Assembly (NCBI RefSeq): GCF_023516595.1
Contig: NZ_JAMGBG010000048.1
Span: 62,001 to 126,000 of the forward strand
DNA length: 64,000 nt
Direction: 5' to 3'
Source of the DNA: Streptomyces neyagawaensis
Lineage (GTDB): Bacteria; Actinomycetota; Actinomycetes; Streptomycetales; Streptomycetaceae
Every line of letters starts with the position of its first letter. The first letter of the stretch is position 1. The notes beneath the pieces were generated by a model that worked only from the letters and a program-made list of their open reading frames with translations, made no database searches and was not told the origin of the DNA. Below, piece by piece: positions 51,503 through 60,695 of this stretch. A program made the translations under genes and the position numbers.

Positions 51503-53293
51503 ATGCACTGGGAAACCATCCACAAGGACACCGCACCGGTCGTCCCGCCACGTCTCAGCGACTACGAGGGGGCCCGCTCCGCCTTCACCTGGTCGCAGGC
51601 GCGGGGTGCGCTGGCCGGGCTCCCGGGCGGCGGTCTCAACATGGCCCACGAGGCGGTCGACCGGCACGCCGCCCTGGACCACGGGGAGAAGGTCGCGCTG
51701 AGCTGCGTCGCACGGGACGACTCCGTATCGACCGTCACGTACGCGGAACTGGCCCGCCGCACGGCCCGCTTCGCGAACGTCCTGCGGTCGCTCGGCGTGG
51801 GCCGCGGGGACCGGGTGTTCACACTGCTGGGCCGTTGCCCCGAGCTGTACACGACGGTACTGGGCACGCTGAAGAACACGAGCGTGCTGTGCCCGCTCTT
51901 CTCCGCCTTCGGCCCCGACCCGGTCGAGCAGCGGCTGCGCCTGGGCGACGCGCAGGTCCTGGTCACCACCGCGGCCCTGTACCGGCGCAAGGTCGCCGAG
52001 CGTCGGACATCGGTTCCCGGACTGAAGCACGTCCTGATCGTCGGGCCCGGAGCGGAGGGTCTGCCCGACACAGCCTCGTTCGACGACCTGATGTCCGCCG
52101 CCCCCGACACGTTCACCATCCCGCCGACGTCCCCCGAGGACATGGCGCTGCTGCACTTCACCAGCGGCACCACCGGCACCCCCAAGGGCGCTGTCCATGT
52201 CCATGAGGCCGTCGTCGCCCACCACGCCACGGCCGCGTCCGCGCTCGATCTGCGTCCCGAGGACGTGTACTGGTGCACCGCCGACCCCGGCTGGGTCACC
52301 GGCATGTCGTACGGGATCATCGCGCCGCTCGTCCACGGCGTGACGCTGGTCGTCGACGAGGGCGACTACGACGCCCGGCGCTGGTACCGGATTCTCGGCG
52401 AGCAGCGGGTCACCGTCTGGTACACCGCCCCCACGGCCTTGCGCATGCTCATGCGCGCCACCCCGCGAGAGGGCCCGTACGACCTGCCGCGTGCCTTCGA
52501 CCTCTCCGCCCTGCGCTTTGTCGCCTCCGTCGGTGAGCCTCTCAACCCGGAGGCCGTCGTTTGGGGCCGGGACGTGCTGGGTCTGCCGGTGCACGACAAC
52601 TGGTGGCAGACGGAGACCGGCTGCATCATGATCGCGAACTTCGCGGCCTGCGACATCCGCCCCGGCTCGATGGGACGTCCGCTGCCCGGCGTCGACGCGA
52701 CCGTGCTGGAGCGGGGCGAGGACGGCAGGGCGCGGGTCGTCGACGGCAAGGTCACGGAGGTGGAGAGCCCCGGTGTCGAGGGCGAGTTGGCGCTGCGGAC
52801 GGGCTGGCCGTCGATGTTCCGCGGCTACCTGCACGACAAGGAACGCTACGACGCCGCGTTCGCGGACGGCTGGTACCTGACCGGTGACCTCGTCCGCCGG
52901 GACGGCGACGGCTGGTACTGGTTCGTGGGGCGCGCCGACGACGTCATCAAGTCCGCGGGCCATCTGATCGGCCCGTTCGAAGTGGAGAGCGCGCTGATGG
53001 AACACCCGGCAGTGGCCGAGGCCGGGGTGATCGGCCGTCCGGACCCGGTCGCCGGGAACGTCGTGAAGGCTTTCGTGTCGCTGCGCCCGGGTGTCGATCC
53101 GACCCCGGACCTGGAGAGGGAGCTTCTGGCCTTCGGCCGCCGCAAGCTGGGCCCCGCCGTCGCTCCCAGGGAGATCGCGTTCGACCAGAAGCTGCCCAAG
53201 ACCCGCAGCGGGAAGGTAATGCGGCGTGTGCTGCGTGCGCGTGAACTCGGCCTGCCCACAGGCGACCTGTCGACCCTGGAGGGATCCGAATGA
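51503..53293 (+). CDS. acsA: Acetyl-CoA synthetase (AMP-forming)
   Basis: 596 aa from ATG 51503, with GGGAGGAG upstream. ANL-superfamily motifs: LLHFTSGTTGTPKGAVHVHE near residue 220, VHDNWWQTETGCIMIAN near 365, GWYLTGDLVRRDGDGWYWFV near 455, GRADDVIKSAGHLIGPFEVE and KTRSGKVMRRVLRARE with the acetylatable Lys. The WWQTETG motif points to acetate. It is shorter than standard Acs (about 650) and of the bacillar AcsA type. First gene of an operon: it overlaps the E1alpha start (ATGA). Confidence 0.92.
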   Translation: MHWETIHKDTAPVVPPRLSDYEGARSAFTWSQARGALAGLPGGGLNMAHEAVDRHAALDHGEKVALSCVARDDSVSTVTYAELARRTARFANVLRSLGVGRGDRVFTLLGRCPELYTTVLGTLKNTSVLCPLFSAFGPDPVEQRLRLGDAQVLVTTAALYRRKVAERRTSVPGLKHVLIVGPGAEGLPDTASFDDLMSAAPDTFTIPPTSPEDMALLHFTSGTTGTPKGAVHVHEAVVAHHATAASALDLRPEDVYWCTADPGWVTGMSYGIIAPLVHGVTLVVDEGDYDARRWYRILGEQRVTVWYTAPTALRMLMRATPREGPYDLPRAFDLSALRFVASVGEPLNPEAVVWGRDVLGLPVHDNWWQTETGCIMIANFAACDIRPGSMGRPLPGVDATVLERGEDGRARVVDGKVTEVESPGVEGELALRTGWPSMFRGYLHDKERYDAAFADGWYLTGDLVRRDGDGWYWFVGRADDVIKSAGHLIGPFEVESALMEHPAVAEAGVIGRPDPVAGNVVKAFVSLRPGVDPTPDLERELLAFGRRKLGPAVAPREIAFDQKLPKTRSGKVMRRVLRARELGLPTGDLSTLEGSE

Positions 53294-54375
53294 CCGTGGC
53301 CCGCCCCGCCCGCGCGCGGAAGGACTCGGCGCCCCCGAAGTCCGGCAAGAAGACCAGGGCGACCGGGGGGAACGCGAGTGCCGGAGCTCCGTCCGGGCGC
53401 GGGGTCACCGGACACCGGACCGGTCTGCTGGAGTCGATGCTGCGCATCCGGCGCTTCGAGGAGCGGTGCGTCGAGTTGTACAGCGCGGCGAGGATCCGTG
53501 GCTTCGTCCACCTCTACATCGGCGAGGAGGCCGTGGCCGTCGGCGTCAACGAGGCACTGACACCCGAGGACGCGGTCGTCTCCACGTACCGTGAACACGG
53601 CCACGCCCTGGCCCGCGGGATCACGGCCGAGGCCGTCATGGCCGAGATGTACGGCCGGACCACCGGGTGCAGCGGCGGCCGAGGCGGTTCCATGCACCTG
53701 TTCGACGTGAGCCGCCGCTTCTACGGCGGCAACGCCATCGTCGCCGGCGGGCTCCCCCTGGCCGCCGGCCTCGCGCTCGCCGACCATATGCGCGGACAGC
53801 CGAACGTCACCTGCTGCTTCTTCGGCGACGGGGCCTTCGCGGAGGGCGAGTTCCACGAGACCGCGAACCTGGCGGCCCTGTGGAAGCTCCCCCTGCTCAT
53901 GGTCTGCGAGAACAACCTCTACGCGATGGGCACGGCCCTGGAGCGGCACGAGGCGCAGACCGACCTGGCCATGCGCGCCGCCTCCTACGGCATGGTCGCC
54001 TGGGCCGTGGACGGCATGGACGTCGAGGCCGTCGAACACGCCGCCAGGCGGGCCGTGGAGGGCATCCGGAACGGCACCGGGCCGCACTTCCTGGAACTGC
54101 GCACCTACCGCTTCCGCGCCCACTCGATGTACGACCCGGACCGGTATCGCCACAAGGCGGAGGTCGAGCGCTGGAAGGAGCGGGACCCGATCAGCCTGCT
54201 CACCGACCGTATGCGCGAGAACGGTGAACTGGGCGACAAGCAACTGGCCCGGATCGAGCAACGCATCACTGACGAGATCGACCACGCCGTCGAAGCAGCG
54301 GAACGGGCACCCGAGGAACCGGTCGAGCACCTGCTCCACCACGTCACCAGTTCCTCGGCAGAGGCGGTGAGTTGA
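53290..54375 (+). CDS. 2-oxoacid (pyruvate/acetoin) dehydrogenase E1 alpha
   Basis: 361 aa. ThDP-binding motif FFGDGAFAEGEFHETANLAA with CENNLYAMGTALERH near residue 180-215; E1alpha signature HLYIGEEAVAVGVNEAL; phosphorylation-loop equivalent YRFRAHSMYDPDRYR. The basic Ala-rich N-terminal 40 aa is an extension. With E1beta it decarboxylates pyruvate or a related 2-oxoacid and acylates the lipoyl group of E2. Sits between acsA and E1beta with overlapping starts. Confidence 0.93.
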   Translation: MTVARPARARKDSAPPKSGKKTRATGGNASAGAPSGRGVTGHRTGLLESMLRIRRFEERCVELYSAARIRGFVHLYIGEEAVAVGVNEALTPEDAVVSTYREHGHALARGITAEAVMAEMYGRTTGCSGGRGGSMHLFDVSRRFYGGNAIVAGGLPLAAGLALADHMRGQPNVTCCFFGDGAFAEGEFHETANLAALWKLPLLMVCENNLYAMGTALERHEAQTDLAMRAASYGMVAWAVDGMDVEAVEHAARRAVEGIRNGTGPHFLELRTYRFRAHSMYDPDRYRHKAEVERWKERDPISLLTDRMRENGELGDKQLARIEQRITDEIDHAVEAAERAPEEPVEHLLHHVTSSSAEAVS

Positions 54376-55373
54376 ACGTGGGCGCCAGCGAGACGCACGA
54401 GGCGACGACGACCTACCGGGAGGCGATGCGCGAGGCGCTTCGAGAGGCCCTGCGCTCCGACGACCGTGTCTTCCTCATGGGCGAGGACGTGGGCCGTTAC
54501 GGCGGATGCTTCGGCGTCAGCCTGGGGCTGCTGGAGGAGTTCGGTCCCGAACGCGTCCGCGACGCCCCGTTGTCGGAGTCCGCGTTCGTGGGCGCCGGCA
54601 TCGGCGCGGCCCTCGCGGGGCTGCGCCCGATCGTCGAGATCATGACCGTCAACTTCAGCCTGCTCGCCCTCGACCAGATCCTCAACAACGCCGCCACCCT
54701 GCTGCACATGTCGGGCGGGCAACTGCCCGTGCCTCTGGTCATCCGCATGACCACGGGCGCCGGACGGCAACTCGGCGCCCAGCACTCGCACAGCCTCGAA
54801 GGCTGGTACGCCCACATTCCCGGCCTCCGTGTCCTCACTCCCGCCACGCTGGAGGACGCGCGACACGTTCTGGCCCCGGCGATCGAGGACCCCGACCCCG
54901 TACTGATCTTCGAACACGGCAGTCTCTACAACGTCTCCGGGGAACTCCCCTCACCGACCGCTCCCGTGGGCCTCGACCACGCCGCGGTTCGCCGCCCCGG
55001 CACCGACATCTCCCTGATCACGTACGGTGGTTCGCTGCCCAAGGCACTCGCCGCGGCGGACGATCTGGCCGCCGAGGACATCAGCGCCGAGGTGATCGAC
55101 CTACGTACGCTGCGCCCCTTGGACGACGCGACCATCAGTGCTTCGGTGGCCCGGACACATCGCGCGGTGGTCGTCGACGAGGCATGGCGGACGGGAAGCA
55201 TCGCCGCTGAAGTGTCAGCCCGCATCGCGGAAGAGTACTTCTATGAACTGGATGCTCCCGTCGAGCGGGTGTGCAGTGCGGAGGTACCCATGCCGTACGC
55301 CCGGCGGCTGGAAGAAGCAGCCCTGCCCCAGGTCGCCGACATCGTGGCGGCCGCCCATCGGGCGGTGGACTGA
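54372..55373 (+). CDS. 2-oxoacid dehydrogenase E1 beta
   Basis: 333 aa from TTG 54372, overlapping the E1alpha stop (TTGA); a GTG two codons later is an alternative. Transketolase-type motifs: VFLMGEDVGRYGGCFGVSLG, DAPLSESAFVGAGIGAALAG, EIMTVNFSLLALDQILNNAA and LRTLRPLDDATISASVART. Forms the alpha2beta2 E1 with the previous gene. Two bases separate its stop from the E2 start. Confidence 0.93.
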   Translation: MNVGASETHEATTTYREAMREALREALRSDDRVFLMGEDVGRYGGCFGVSLGLLEEFGPERVRDAPLSESAFVGAGIGAALAGLRPIVEIMTVNFSLLALDQILNNAATLLHMSGGQLPVPLVIRMTTGAGRQLGAQHSHSLEGWYAHIPGLRVLTPATLEDARHVLAPAIEDPDPVLIFEHGSLYNVSGELPSPTAPVGLDHAAVRRPGTDISLITYGGSLPKALAAADDLAAEDISAEVIDLRTLRPLDDATISASVARTHRAVVVDEAWRTGSIAAEVSARIAEEYFYELDAPVERVCSAEVPMPYARRLEEAALPQVADIVAAAHRAVD

Positions 55374-55375
55374 TC

Positions 55376-56833
55376 ATGGCCGAGTTCACCATGCCGTCCC
55401 TGGGTGCGGACATGGACGAGGGCACGCTCCTGGAATGGCTCGTGGCACCCGGTGACGTCGTCCACAAGGGGGAACCGGTCGCGGTGGTCGAAACCGCCAA
55501 GTCGACCATCGAGGTCGAGTGCTTCGAAACCGGGACCATGACGGAACTGCTCGTCGAGCCCGGGGCGACGGTGCCCGTGGGCACCCCGCTCGCACTGATC
55601 GGACCGGCCAAGGAGCGACCACCCGCCCATCGCGCGCCGAAGGAGGGCAAGACCACCAAGACCACCAAGACCACCAAGACCACGGAGACCACACAGGCCA
55701 CGGGGGCCGCAAAGGCCCCCAGGCCCCCCGAGCGCCTCCCGTCGGGGCCCGAGCCCGGCACCGCCGCGGAACCGACGCCTTCCGCCGCGAGGCCGCCCGA
55801 CCACGTGGAGGCCGGCCCCTTGGTCCGGCACCTCGCGGAGCACAGCGGGGTCGACCTGGAGACGCTGCACGGCTCCGGGCCCGGGGGACGGATCACCCGG
55901 ACCGACGTCGAACGGGCGGTGGCCCCGAGGAGCGACACCGCGCCACCCCGTGTAAGGGCCACCCCTCGCGCCCGGCGGCTCGCCGCCGAACTGGGTGTCG
56001 ACCTGGCCGCGGTGAGCGGCACCGGACGGGATGCGGCCGTCCGGGCCGCGGATGTACGCCGGGCGGCCCCCACCCCCGCGGCACCCGCTCCCCGACCGCC
56101 CTCGGCCGACGGACCCACACGCCGTCCTTCCGCTGAACGCACTTCGGTCACGCCCCCGCCCCGGGACCGGGTGAAGGCCGGACGCCGGGCGATCGCCGAC
56201 CTGATGACCCGCGCCAACCGGGAGATCCCCCACTACTACCTCTCCACGACCGTGGATCTGGCCGCCGCGACACACTGGCTGCACGAGCACAACCGACGCG
56301 TCCCGCTCAGCGAAAGACTGTTGCCCGCCGCGCTGCTGCTCAAGGCAGCCGCCCTGGCCGCGCGGGAGGTACCCGACCTCAACGGCTTCTGGACGGATGA
56401 CCACTTCACGGCGGCCGAGAGCGTCCACCTGGGCATGGCGGTGTCCCTGCGCGGCGGAGGCCTCGTCGCCCCTGCGCTGCGCCATGCCGACACGCTGACG
56501 CTCACCGAGCTGATGGGCGCGCTGAAGGACCTGGTCAGCCGGACCCGTACGGGCAGGCTCCGCGGTTCCGAGGTGTCCGGCGCCACGATCACGGTCACCA
56601 GCCTCGGTGATCAGGGCGTGGAAGCCGTCTTCGGCGTGATCCACCCCCCGCAAGTGGCCCTGGTCGGCTTCGGACGCGTCGTCGACCGGCCGTGCGCCGT
56701 CGACGGTCTGCTCGGGGTGCGCCCCACGGTCACGGCGACCCTCTCGGCCGACCACCGGGCGACCGACGGCGCGGTCGGAGCCCGCTACCTCACCGCGGTC
56801 TCCCGCTTCCTGCAGAACCCGGAGGAGTTGTGA
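55376..56833 (+). CDS. Dihydrolipoamide acyltransferase (E2)
   Basis: 485 aa from ATG 55376. One lipoyl domain with Lys42 in VETAKSTIEVE, a Lys/Thr repeat linker (KTTKTTKTTKTTETT), an E3/E1-binding domain (GPLVRHLAEHSGVDLETLHG, GPGGRITRTDVERAV), a second PSBD-like segment (TPRARRLAAELGVDLAAVSG), then the catalytic domain ending with LSADHRATDGAVGARYL (His and Asp of the active site). Transfers the acyl group from lipoate to CoA, or possibly to the neighbouring acyl carrier protein. No E3 gene is nearby. Confidence 0.93.
   Translation: MAEFTMPSLGADMDEGTLLEWLVAPGDVVHKGEPVAVVETAKSTIEVECFETGTMTELLVEPGATVPVGTPLALIGPAKERPPAHRAPKEGKTTKTTKTTKTTETTQATGAAKAPRPPERLPSGPEPGTAAEPTPSAARPPDHVEAGPLVRHLAEHSGVDLETLHGSGPGGRITRTDVERAVAPRSDTAPPRVRATPRARRLAAELGVDLAAVSGTGRDAAVRAADVRRAAPTPAAPAPRPPSADGPTRRPSAERTSVTPPPRDRVKAGRRAIADLMTRANREIPHYYLSTTVDLAAATHWLHEHNRRVPLSERLLPAALLLKAAALAAREVPDLNGFWTDDHFTAAESVHLGMAVSLRGGGLVAPALRHADTLTLTELMGALKDLVSRTRTGRLRGSEVSGATITVTSLGDQGVEAVFGVIHPPQVALVGFGRVVDRPCAVDGLLGVRPTVTATLSADHRATDGAVGARYLTAVSRFLQNPEEL
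55649..55692 (+). repeat. 9-bp tandem repeat in the E2 linker
   Basis: Four to five copies of aagaccacc encode the Lys-Thr-Thr repeats of the flexible linker after the lipoyl domain. Confidence 0.85.
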
Positions 56834-57075
56834 ACCCATCCGACGCACTGGACATGGTCAGGGAGTCCATCTCCGCCGTGGTCCCTGACGCCGACCTCGC
56901 CTCGCTGGGCCCGGACGACGCGTTCCGGGAGGCATTGGAGATGGACTCGCTGGACTTCCTCAGTTTCGTCGAGGTGCTCGCCGAAAGATCCGGCGTTCGT
57001 ATCGAGGACGAGGACACGTCCCGACTCACCACGCTGTCCGCGAGCGCGGACTTCCTGGTCGCCCGTACACGCTGA
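56830..57075 (+). CDS. Acyl carrier protein
   Basis: 81 aa from GTG 56830, overlapping the E2 stop (GTGA). Acidic four-helix carrier with the phosphopantetheine site Ser40 in EALEMDSLDFLSFVEVL. It resembles stand-alone ACPs rather than FabD-cluster AcpP. Its strict coupling to E1/E2 suggests that it receives an acyl group from the complex or delivers one to a further enzyme; this is inference. Last gene of the operon. Confidence 0.9.
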   Translation: MNPSDALDMVRESISAVVPDADLASLGPDDAFREALEMDSLDFLSFVEVLAERSGVRIEDEDTSRLTTLSASADFLVARTR

Positions 57076-57642
57076 CGTGCGTCCCGGACGCGGTCCGCAC
57101 GAGTCTCCGGCCTCAGACGGCGCCTATGCCGTCCACGACCTCGGCCACGTCGTCGATCTCCCGCCCGCCACCCGCAGTTCGGGGACGACAGCCTCGTCCC
57201 CCGCCGCGCCAAGGCGTCCGCGTGCTCGATCCCCACCGGGAGGAGCACGCCGCGGCTCTCGCCGTTGCTGCCCTTGCCGCGGCCTGACGCGGGTCTGCCG
57301 CCTCACCTCCGCGCGGCGCCGACGGTTCCGTACCGGTGGTCATCCGATCCCGTGCGGTGTCGGTGGTCCGCCCATGAACGGCGGCGTGCTCCCCTCGTTC
57401 GATGGTCCCGGCGCCGTGCCCGCTGGCGGGTAGGACGGCGACCCCTCGAGTGTGCGGCTGCGTGCGTCAGTCGTTCACGCAGACGTTGCCGAACGCCGGG
57501 TTCAGCACACCGATCAGCTTCACGAGGTGCGGAGCGGACGCGGCGGCGAAGGCGATCAGGCCGCTGAGCAGGAAGGGTTCGGCGCGGTCGCGGGGCGGCG
57601 GTAGGCGTGCTGTTCTGGGTATGTACGGAGGAGAGTTCTGCT
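57076..57642. other. Intergenic, no convincing gene
   Basis: About 570 bp. On the minus strand at 57113-57343, several frames give short protein-like pieces (VVPELRVAGG; REIDDVAEVVDGIGAV) that could be a frameshifted remnant. Nothing was recognised. The DUF2182 promoter probably lies in the last 100 bp. Confidence 0.4.
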
Positions 57643-58479
57643 GTGCGTCATCTCCGGACTTCCGTCCCCGCCTCCACCCGGTCGTCCGCGCCGAGCGGAG
57701 CGGGCAGAGGACTGCTCCCGCTGCGGGAGCTCGCGCTCGCGTGGTCGCTGATCCTTCTGGTCGTCGTGCCGACGTGGGTGCTGACCGTTGGGCAGGCGCG
57801 GGACATGGGGGTCGAGCCGGGCACGATGGGGATGGCCCTGCCCCTGTTCTTGTTGCTCTGGGCGACGATGATGGCCGCCATGATGCTGCCGTCCATGGCG
57901 CCGGTGGCCCTCACCTGGGTGCGGGGGATCGGGCGGCGGTCGTCCGGATGGGTCCGGGCAGTGCGCACGCTGGAGTTCGTGAGCGGGTACCTGTTGGTGT
58001 GGACGACCTTCGGTCTGATCGCCTACGCGGCTCTGGCCTTCACCGGGGGCCTCGTGGACGATCATCGGACCGCGGGACGCTGGATCGGTGCAGTGGCCTT
58101 CCTGCTGGCTGGCCTCTATCAGCTCGGGCCCCTCAAGAACGTCTGTCTGCGGCACTGCCGGGACCCCATGAGCCAGCTGGTGCGCTACGCCGGGTTCCGG
58201 CAGCCGGCCCGTGATCTGCGGGTAGGCGTCCACCACGGTGGCTACTGCGTGGGCTGCTGCGCGGGACTGATGGTGGTTTTCGTGCCGCTCGGGGTGATGA
58301 ACGTGGCCGCGATGGCCGGGCTGGCGGTGGTGATCTTCGTGGAGAAGCTGTGGTCACGAGGGCCGCTGCTGGCCCGGGTGGTGGGTGTCGTGTTCCTCGT
58401 CCTGGCCGTGCTGGCGCCCTTCCAGGACTGGATGCTGCCGGGGCTGCAGGAATCGGCTCCTTCGATGGACGGCATGTGA
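57643..58479 (+). CDS. DUF2182 integral membrane protein
   Basis: 278 aa from GTG 57643 (VRHLRTSVPAS), preceded by ACGGAGGAGAG. Six or seven membrane helices; the family motif WATMMAAMMLPSMAPVALTW is near residue 75 and HHGGYCVGCCAGLMVVFVPL near 205, where His and Cys residues may bind metal. The family is described as a predicted metal-binding membrane protein. It pairs with the DUF1326 gene 112 bp downstream, a pairing seen in other genomes. Confidence 0.9.
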   Translation: MRHLRTSVPASTRSSAPSGAGRGLLPLRELALAWSLILLVVVPTWVLTVGQARDMGVEPGTMGMALPLFLLLWATMMAAMMLPSMAPVALTWVRGIGRRSSGWVRAVRTLEFVSGYLLVWTTFGLIAYAALAFTGGLVDDHRTAGRWIGAVAFLLAGLYQLGPLKNVCLRHCRDPMSQLVRYAGFRQPARDLRVGVHHGGYCVGCCAGLMVVFVPLGVMNVAAMAGLAVVIFVEKLWSRGPLLARVVGVVFLVLAVLAPFQDWMLPGLQESAPSMDGM

Positions 58480-58591
58480 GCAGCTACGGCATGCTGGAAG
58501 GGAGGCCGCCTCGCGATCCGCGTGCGGGCTCGGGACGCGCGGTCTCGCCACTCCAAAGGAGCTCCCTCGAATTCGACGGGAGGGAAGCGAG

Positions 58592-59248
58592 ATGACGGAA
58601 CAGGCCACACCCAATACCCGCTGGCATCTGGCCGGCGACTGGTTCGACGTGTGCAAATGCGCCATACCCTGCCCCTGCACGTTCGCGCAGCCCCCGACCT
58701 ACGGCGACTGCGAAGGCGTACTGGTCTGGCACATCCGTGAGGGCAACTACGGCGACGTACGGCTCGACGATCTCAACGTCCTGATGCTCGGCTCCTTCGA
58801 GGGCAACCCGTGGGCCGGCACGCACACGAACCCCTACGCCGCGGTCTTCCTCGACGAACGCGCCGACGACCGGCAGCGCGCCGCGCTCGGCACCGTTTTC
58901 GCAGGTGAGGCGGGCGGCTGGCCGGCGCGGTTCGGGGAAATGTTCCGGCCCGAGATGCGCGGCATGGACATCGCGCCGATCCACGTGGAGATCGACGAGG
59001 ACCTCGCCACCTGGCGAGCCGAGATTCCCGGCCGGGTCATGGCCACCGCCGAGGCACTCACCGGCCCGACGACCCCGACGGGCGCGCGCGTCGAAGTCCA
59101 CAACGCCCCGGGCGCCGAGGTCGGACCGGGCCAGGTCGCCACCTGGGGCCAGGCCACCGTCGACCGCGCCGACGCGTTCGGCTTCTCGTGGGACCGCTCG
59201 GGAAAGTCGAGCAAGCACTTCCCCTTCGACTGGACGGGACCCGACTGA
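58592..59248 (+). CDS. DUF1326 protein
   Basis: 218 aa from ATG 58592, AGGGAAGCGAG upstream. The N-terminus carries a tight Cys cluster, DVCKCAIPCPCTFAQPPTYG, typical of DUF1326 and suggestive of metal binding; the rest (EGNYGDVRLDDLNVLMLGSF, GMDIAPIHVEIDEDLATW) is soluble. Together with DUF2182 it may form a metal-handling or metal-peptide system. No signal peptide. The following 355 bp (59249-59603) show no gene. Confidence 0.9.
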   Translation: MTEQATPNTRWHLAGDWFDVCKCAIPCPCTFAQPPTYGDCEGVLVWHIREGNYGDVRLDDLNVLMLGSFEGNPWAGTHTNPYAAVFLDERADDRQRAALGTVFAGEAGGWPARFGEMFRPEMRGMDIAPIHVEIDEDLATWRAEIPGRVMATAEALTGPTTPTGARVEVHNAPGAEVGPGQVATWGQATVDRADAFGFSWDRSGKSSKHFPFDWTGPD

Positions 59249-59603
59249 GCGCGCGGGACGGGAAAACTCCGGTGGCAAGAGCGGGAAGCTGCGGGCGGAC
59301 GTGGGTTCCACACGTAGACGCGGCGGCCCTGGTTGAGGTCGGTGCGGGTGTCGCGGCCGTTGCCGGTGTGGATGCTCTTCGGCGGCGCCCCGGCGGTGAG
59401 AGGCATGGTCCCGATCGCGTCCTCCATGATGCACGGCCCCCACGACACGGAATCGGACGGCAACCACTGGATACCCGCATGCCAGTGACGGCGCACGCCG
59501 TGTGAGGATCTTGCAGCGCTGGTGTGATCACGACATCGGAATCGTCCTGGGTAGCCCCTTTCATCTGCAGGCCGCCCGCGCCAGTCCGCTCGCCGGCGAA
59601 CGG

Positions 59604-59792
59604 AATCTGTGGAGCCGACACCTCGCCGTGGCGGCGGGCCTCGCCGTCGTCGCGGTGCTGCTGCTCTGTGTCTGGGCCGTCATCGAGCTGCGCGGCACGA
59701 CGCCCCTGATCGATGTGCGGGCGGTGCGGCACCCGGCGGTCGCCGGGGCGAACCTCGCCATGTCGTCGGCGGGATCGGCATGTACCTCCTGC
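59604..59792 (+). pseudogene. MFS drug-transporter fragment
   Basis: One frame reads HLAVAAGLAVVAVLLLCVWA, VIELRGTTPLIDVRAVRHPA and VAGANLAM: the middle loop and helix 8 region of an EmrB/QacA-type MFS protein. The next frame continues as VVGGIGMYLLQGE, so there is a frameshift near 59765. The remainder of the transporter is missing and the sequence runs straight into a nadC fragment. Confidence 0.6.
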
Positions 59793-60084
59793 AAGGAGAA
59801 CCACATCGCCGCGGCAGGCGTTGTGACCACCGCGATCGACGCGGTCTGGCGTTCAATGGCACGCACCGGGCAGAAGGTGGAGACCGACGTCGAGGTGCAG
59901 AACGTGACGCAGGCCGTCGAGGCCCTCGATGCCGGAGCCCGCTGGATCATGCTCGACAACCTGCCGGTGGCCGACATCGAAGTGGTCGTGCACATCCGGG
60001 CCGAGCGTGCCGACGCCTCCCGGATCCTGCTGGAGGCCTCGGGCACCGTCCACCTGGACAGCGTCCGCGCCATCGCCAAGACGC
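59793..60084 (+). pseudogene. nadC (quinolinate phosphoribosyltransferase) fragment
   Basis: KENHIAAAGVVTTAIDAV, TDVEVQNVTQAVEALDAGAR, WIMLDNLPVADIEVVVHIRA and RILLEASGTVHLDSVRAIAK match the central NadC barrel (K-D/E-NH, LLDN, LEASG motifs). N-terminal 150 and C-terminal 30 residues are absent. It is in frame with the MFS scrap, forming a chimeric dead gene. Confidence 0.75.
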
Positions 60085-60197
60085 CAAGGCTGCATGAGCG
60101 GACGGCTGGGGCTCTGCTCCTGCGGATACGGCGACTTCATCGTCGCGGGTCACCGCTCCGGTTTCATCGTTGCGGGTCACCGCTCCGGTCTGCGCCG

Positions 60198-60695
60198 TCA
60201 CCCCAAGACGGGCATGATCAGCGTCGTCACGAAGTCGACGGCCCCTTCCCGCTGGTAGAAGCGCAGGGCGTCATCATTGCCCGCGACGACGGAGATCTTC
60301 ATGACCTGGACACCCGACCCGGCGAGACGCGCGCGCACGGCCTTGACAAGGGCCTGCCCGACTCCGGCGCCGCGAGCCTCGTCATCGACCACGAGGGTTT
60401 CCAGGATGCCGACTTGGTCCCCCCACTGCCATGACCCCGGGGCATCCAGGATGCGCACGACCGCATAGCCGAGCACGTGATTTCCGTCCCGAGCGACCAG
60501 AATCGCGGCGAGCGGCTCCTGCAGCCATTCGAGGTACTGGCCCCGCCGCAGACGCCAGGAGTCCTCGGGTGAACGAACCGCGCCGAGAGCCGCCAGATGT
60601 GCGGCCTCCCGACTGTGGTGGACCAAGAGCTGCCCCCACAAGCGCTCCAGGCAGTCCACCTCGGAGGAAGCCAGAACGTCGATCACGGGATTCAT
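60198..60695 (-). CDS. GNAT-family N-acetyltransferase
   Basis: 165 aa from ATG 60695. Acetyl-CoA-binding motif A: LETLVVDDEARGAGVGQALV (pattern R-x-x-G-x-G/A) near residue 100, and motif B NDDALRFYQREGAVDF near 140. Substrate unknown. Alone, between decayed DNA on both sides. Confidence 0.9.
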   Translation of the reverse strand: MNPVIDVLASSEVDCLERLWGQLLVHHSREAAHLAALGAVRSPEDSWRLRRGQYLEWLQEPLAAILVARDGNHVLGYAVVRILDAPGSWQWGDQVGILETLVVDDEARGAGVGQALVKAVRARLAGSGVQVMKISVVAGNDDALRFYQREGAVDFVTTLIMPVLG

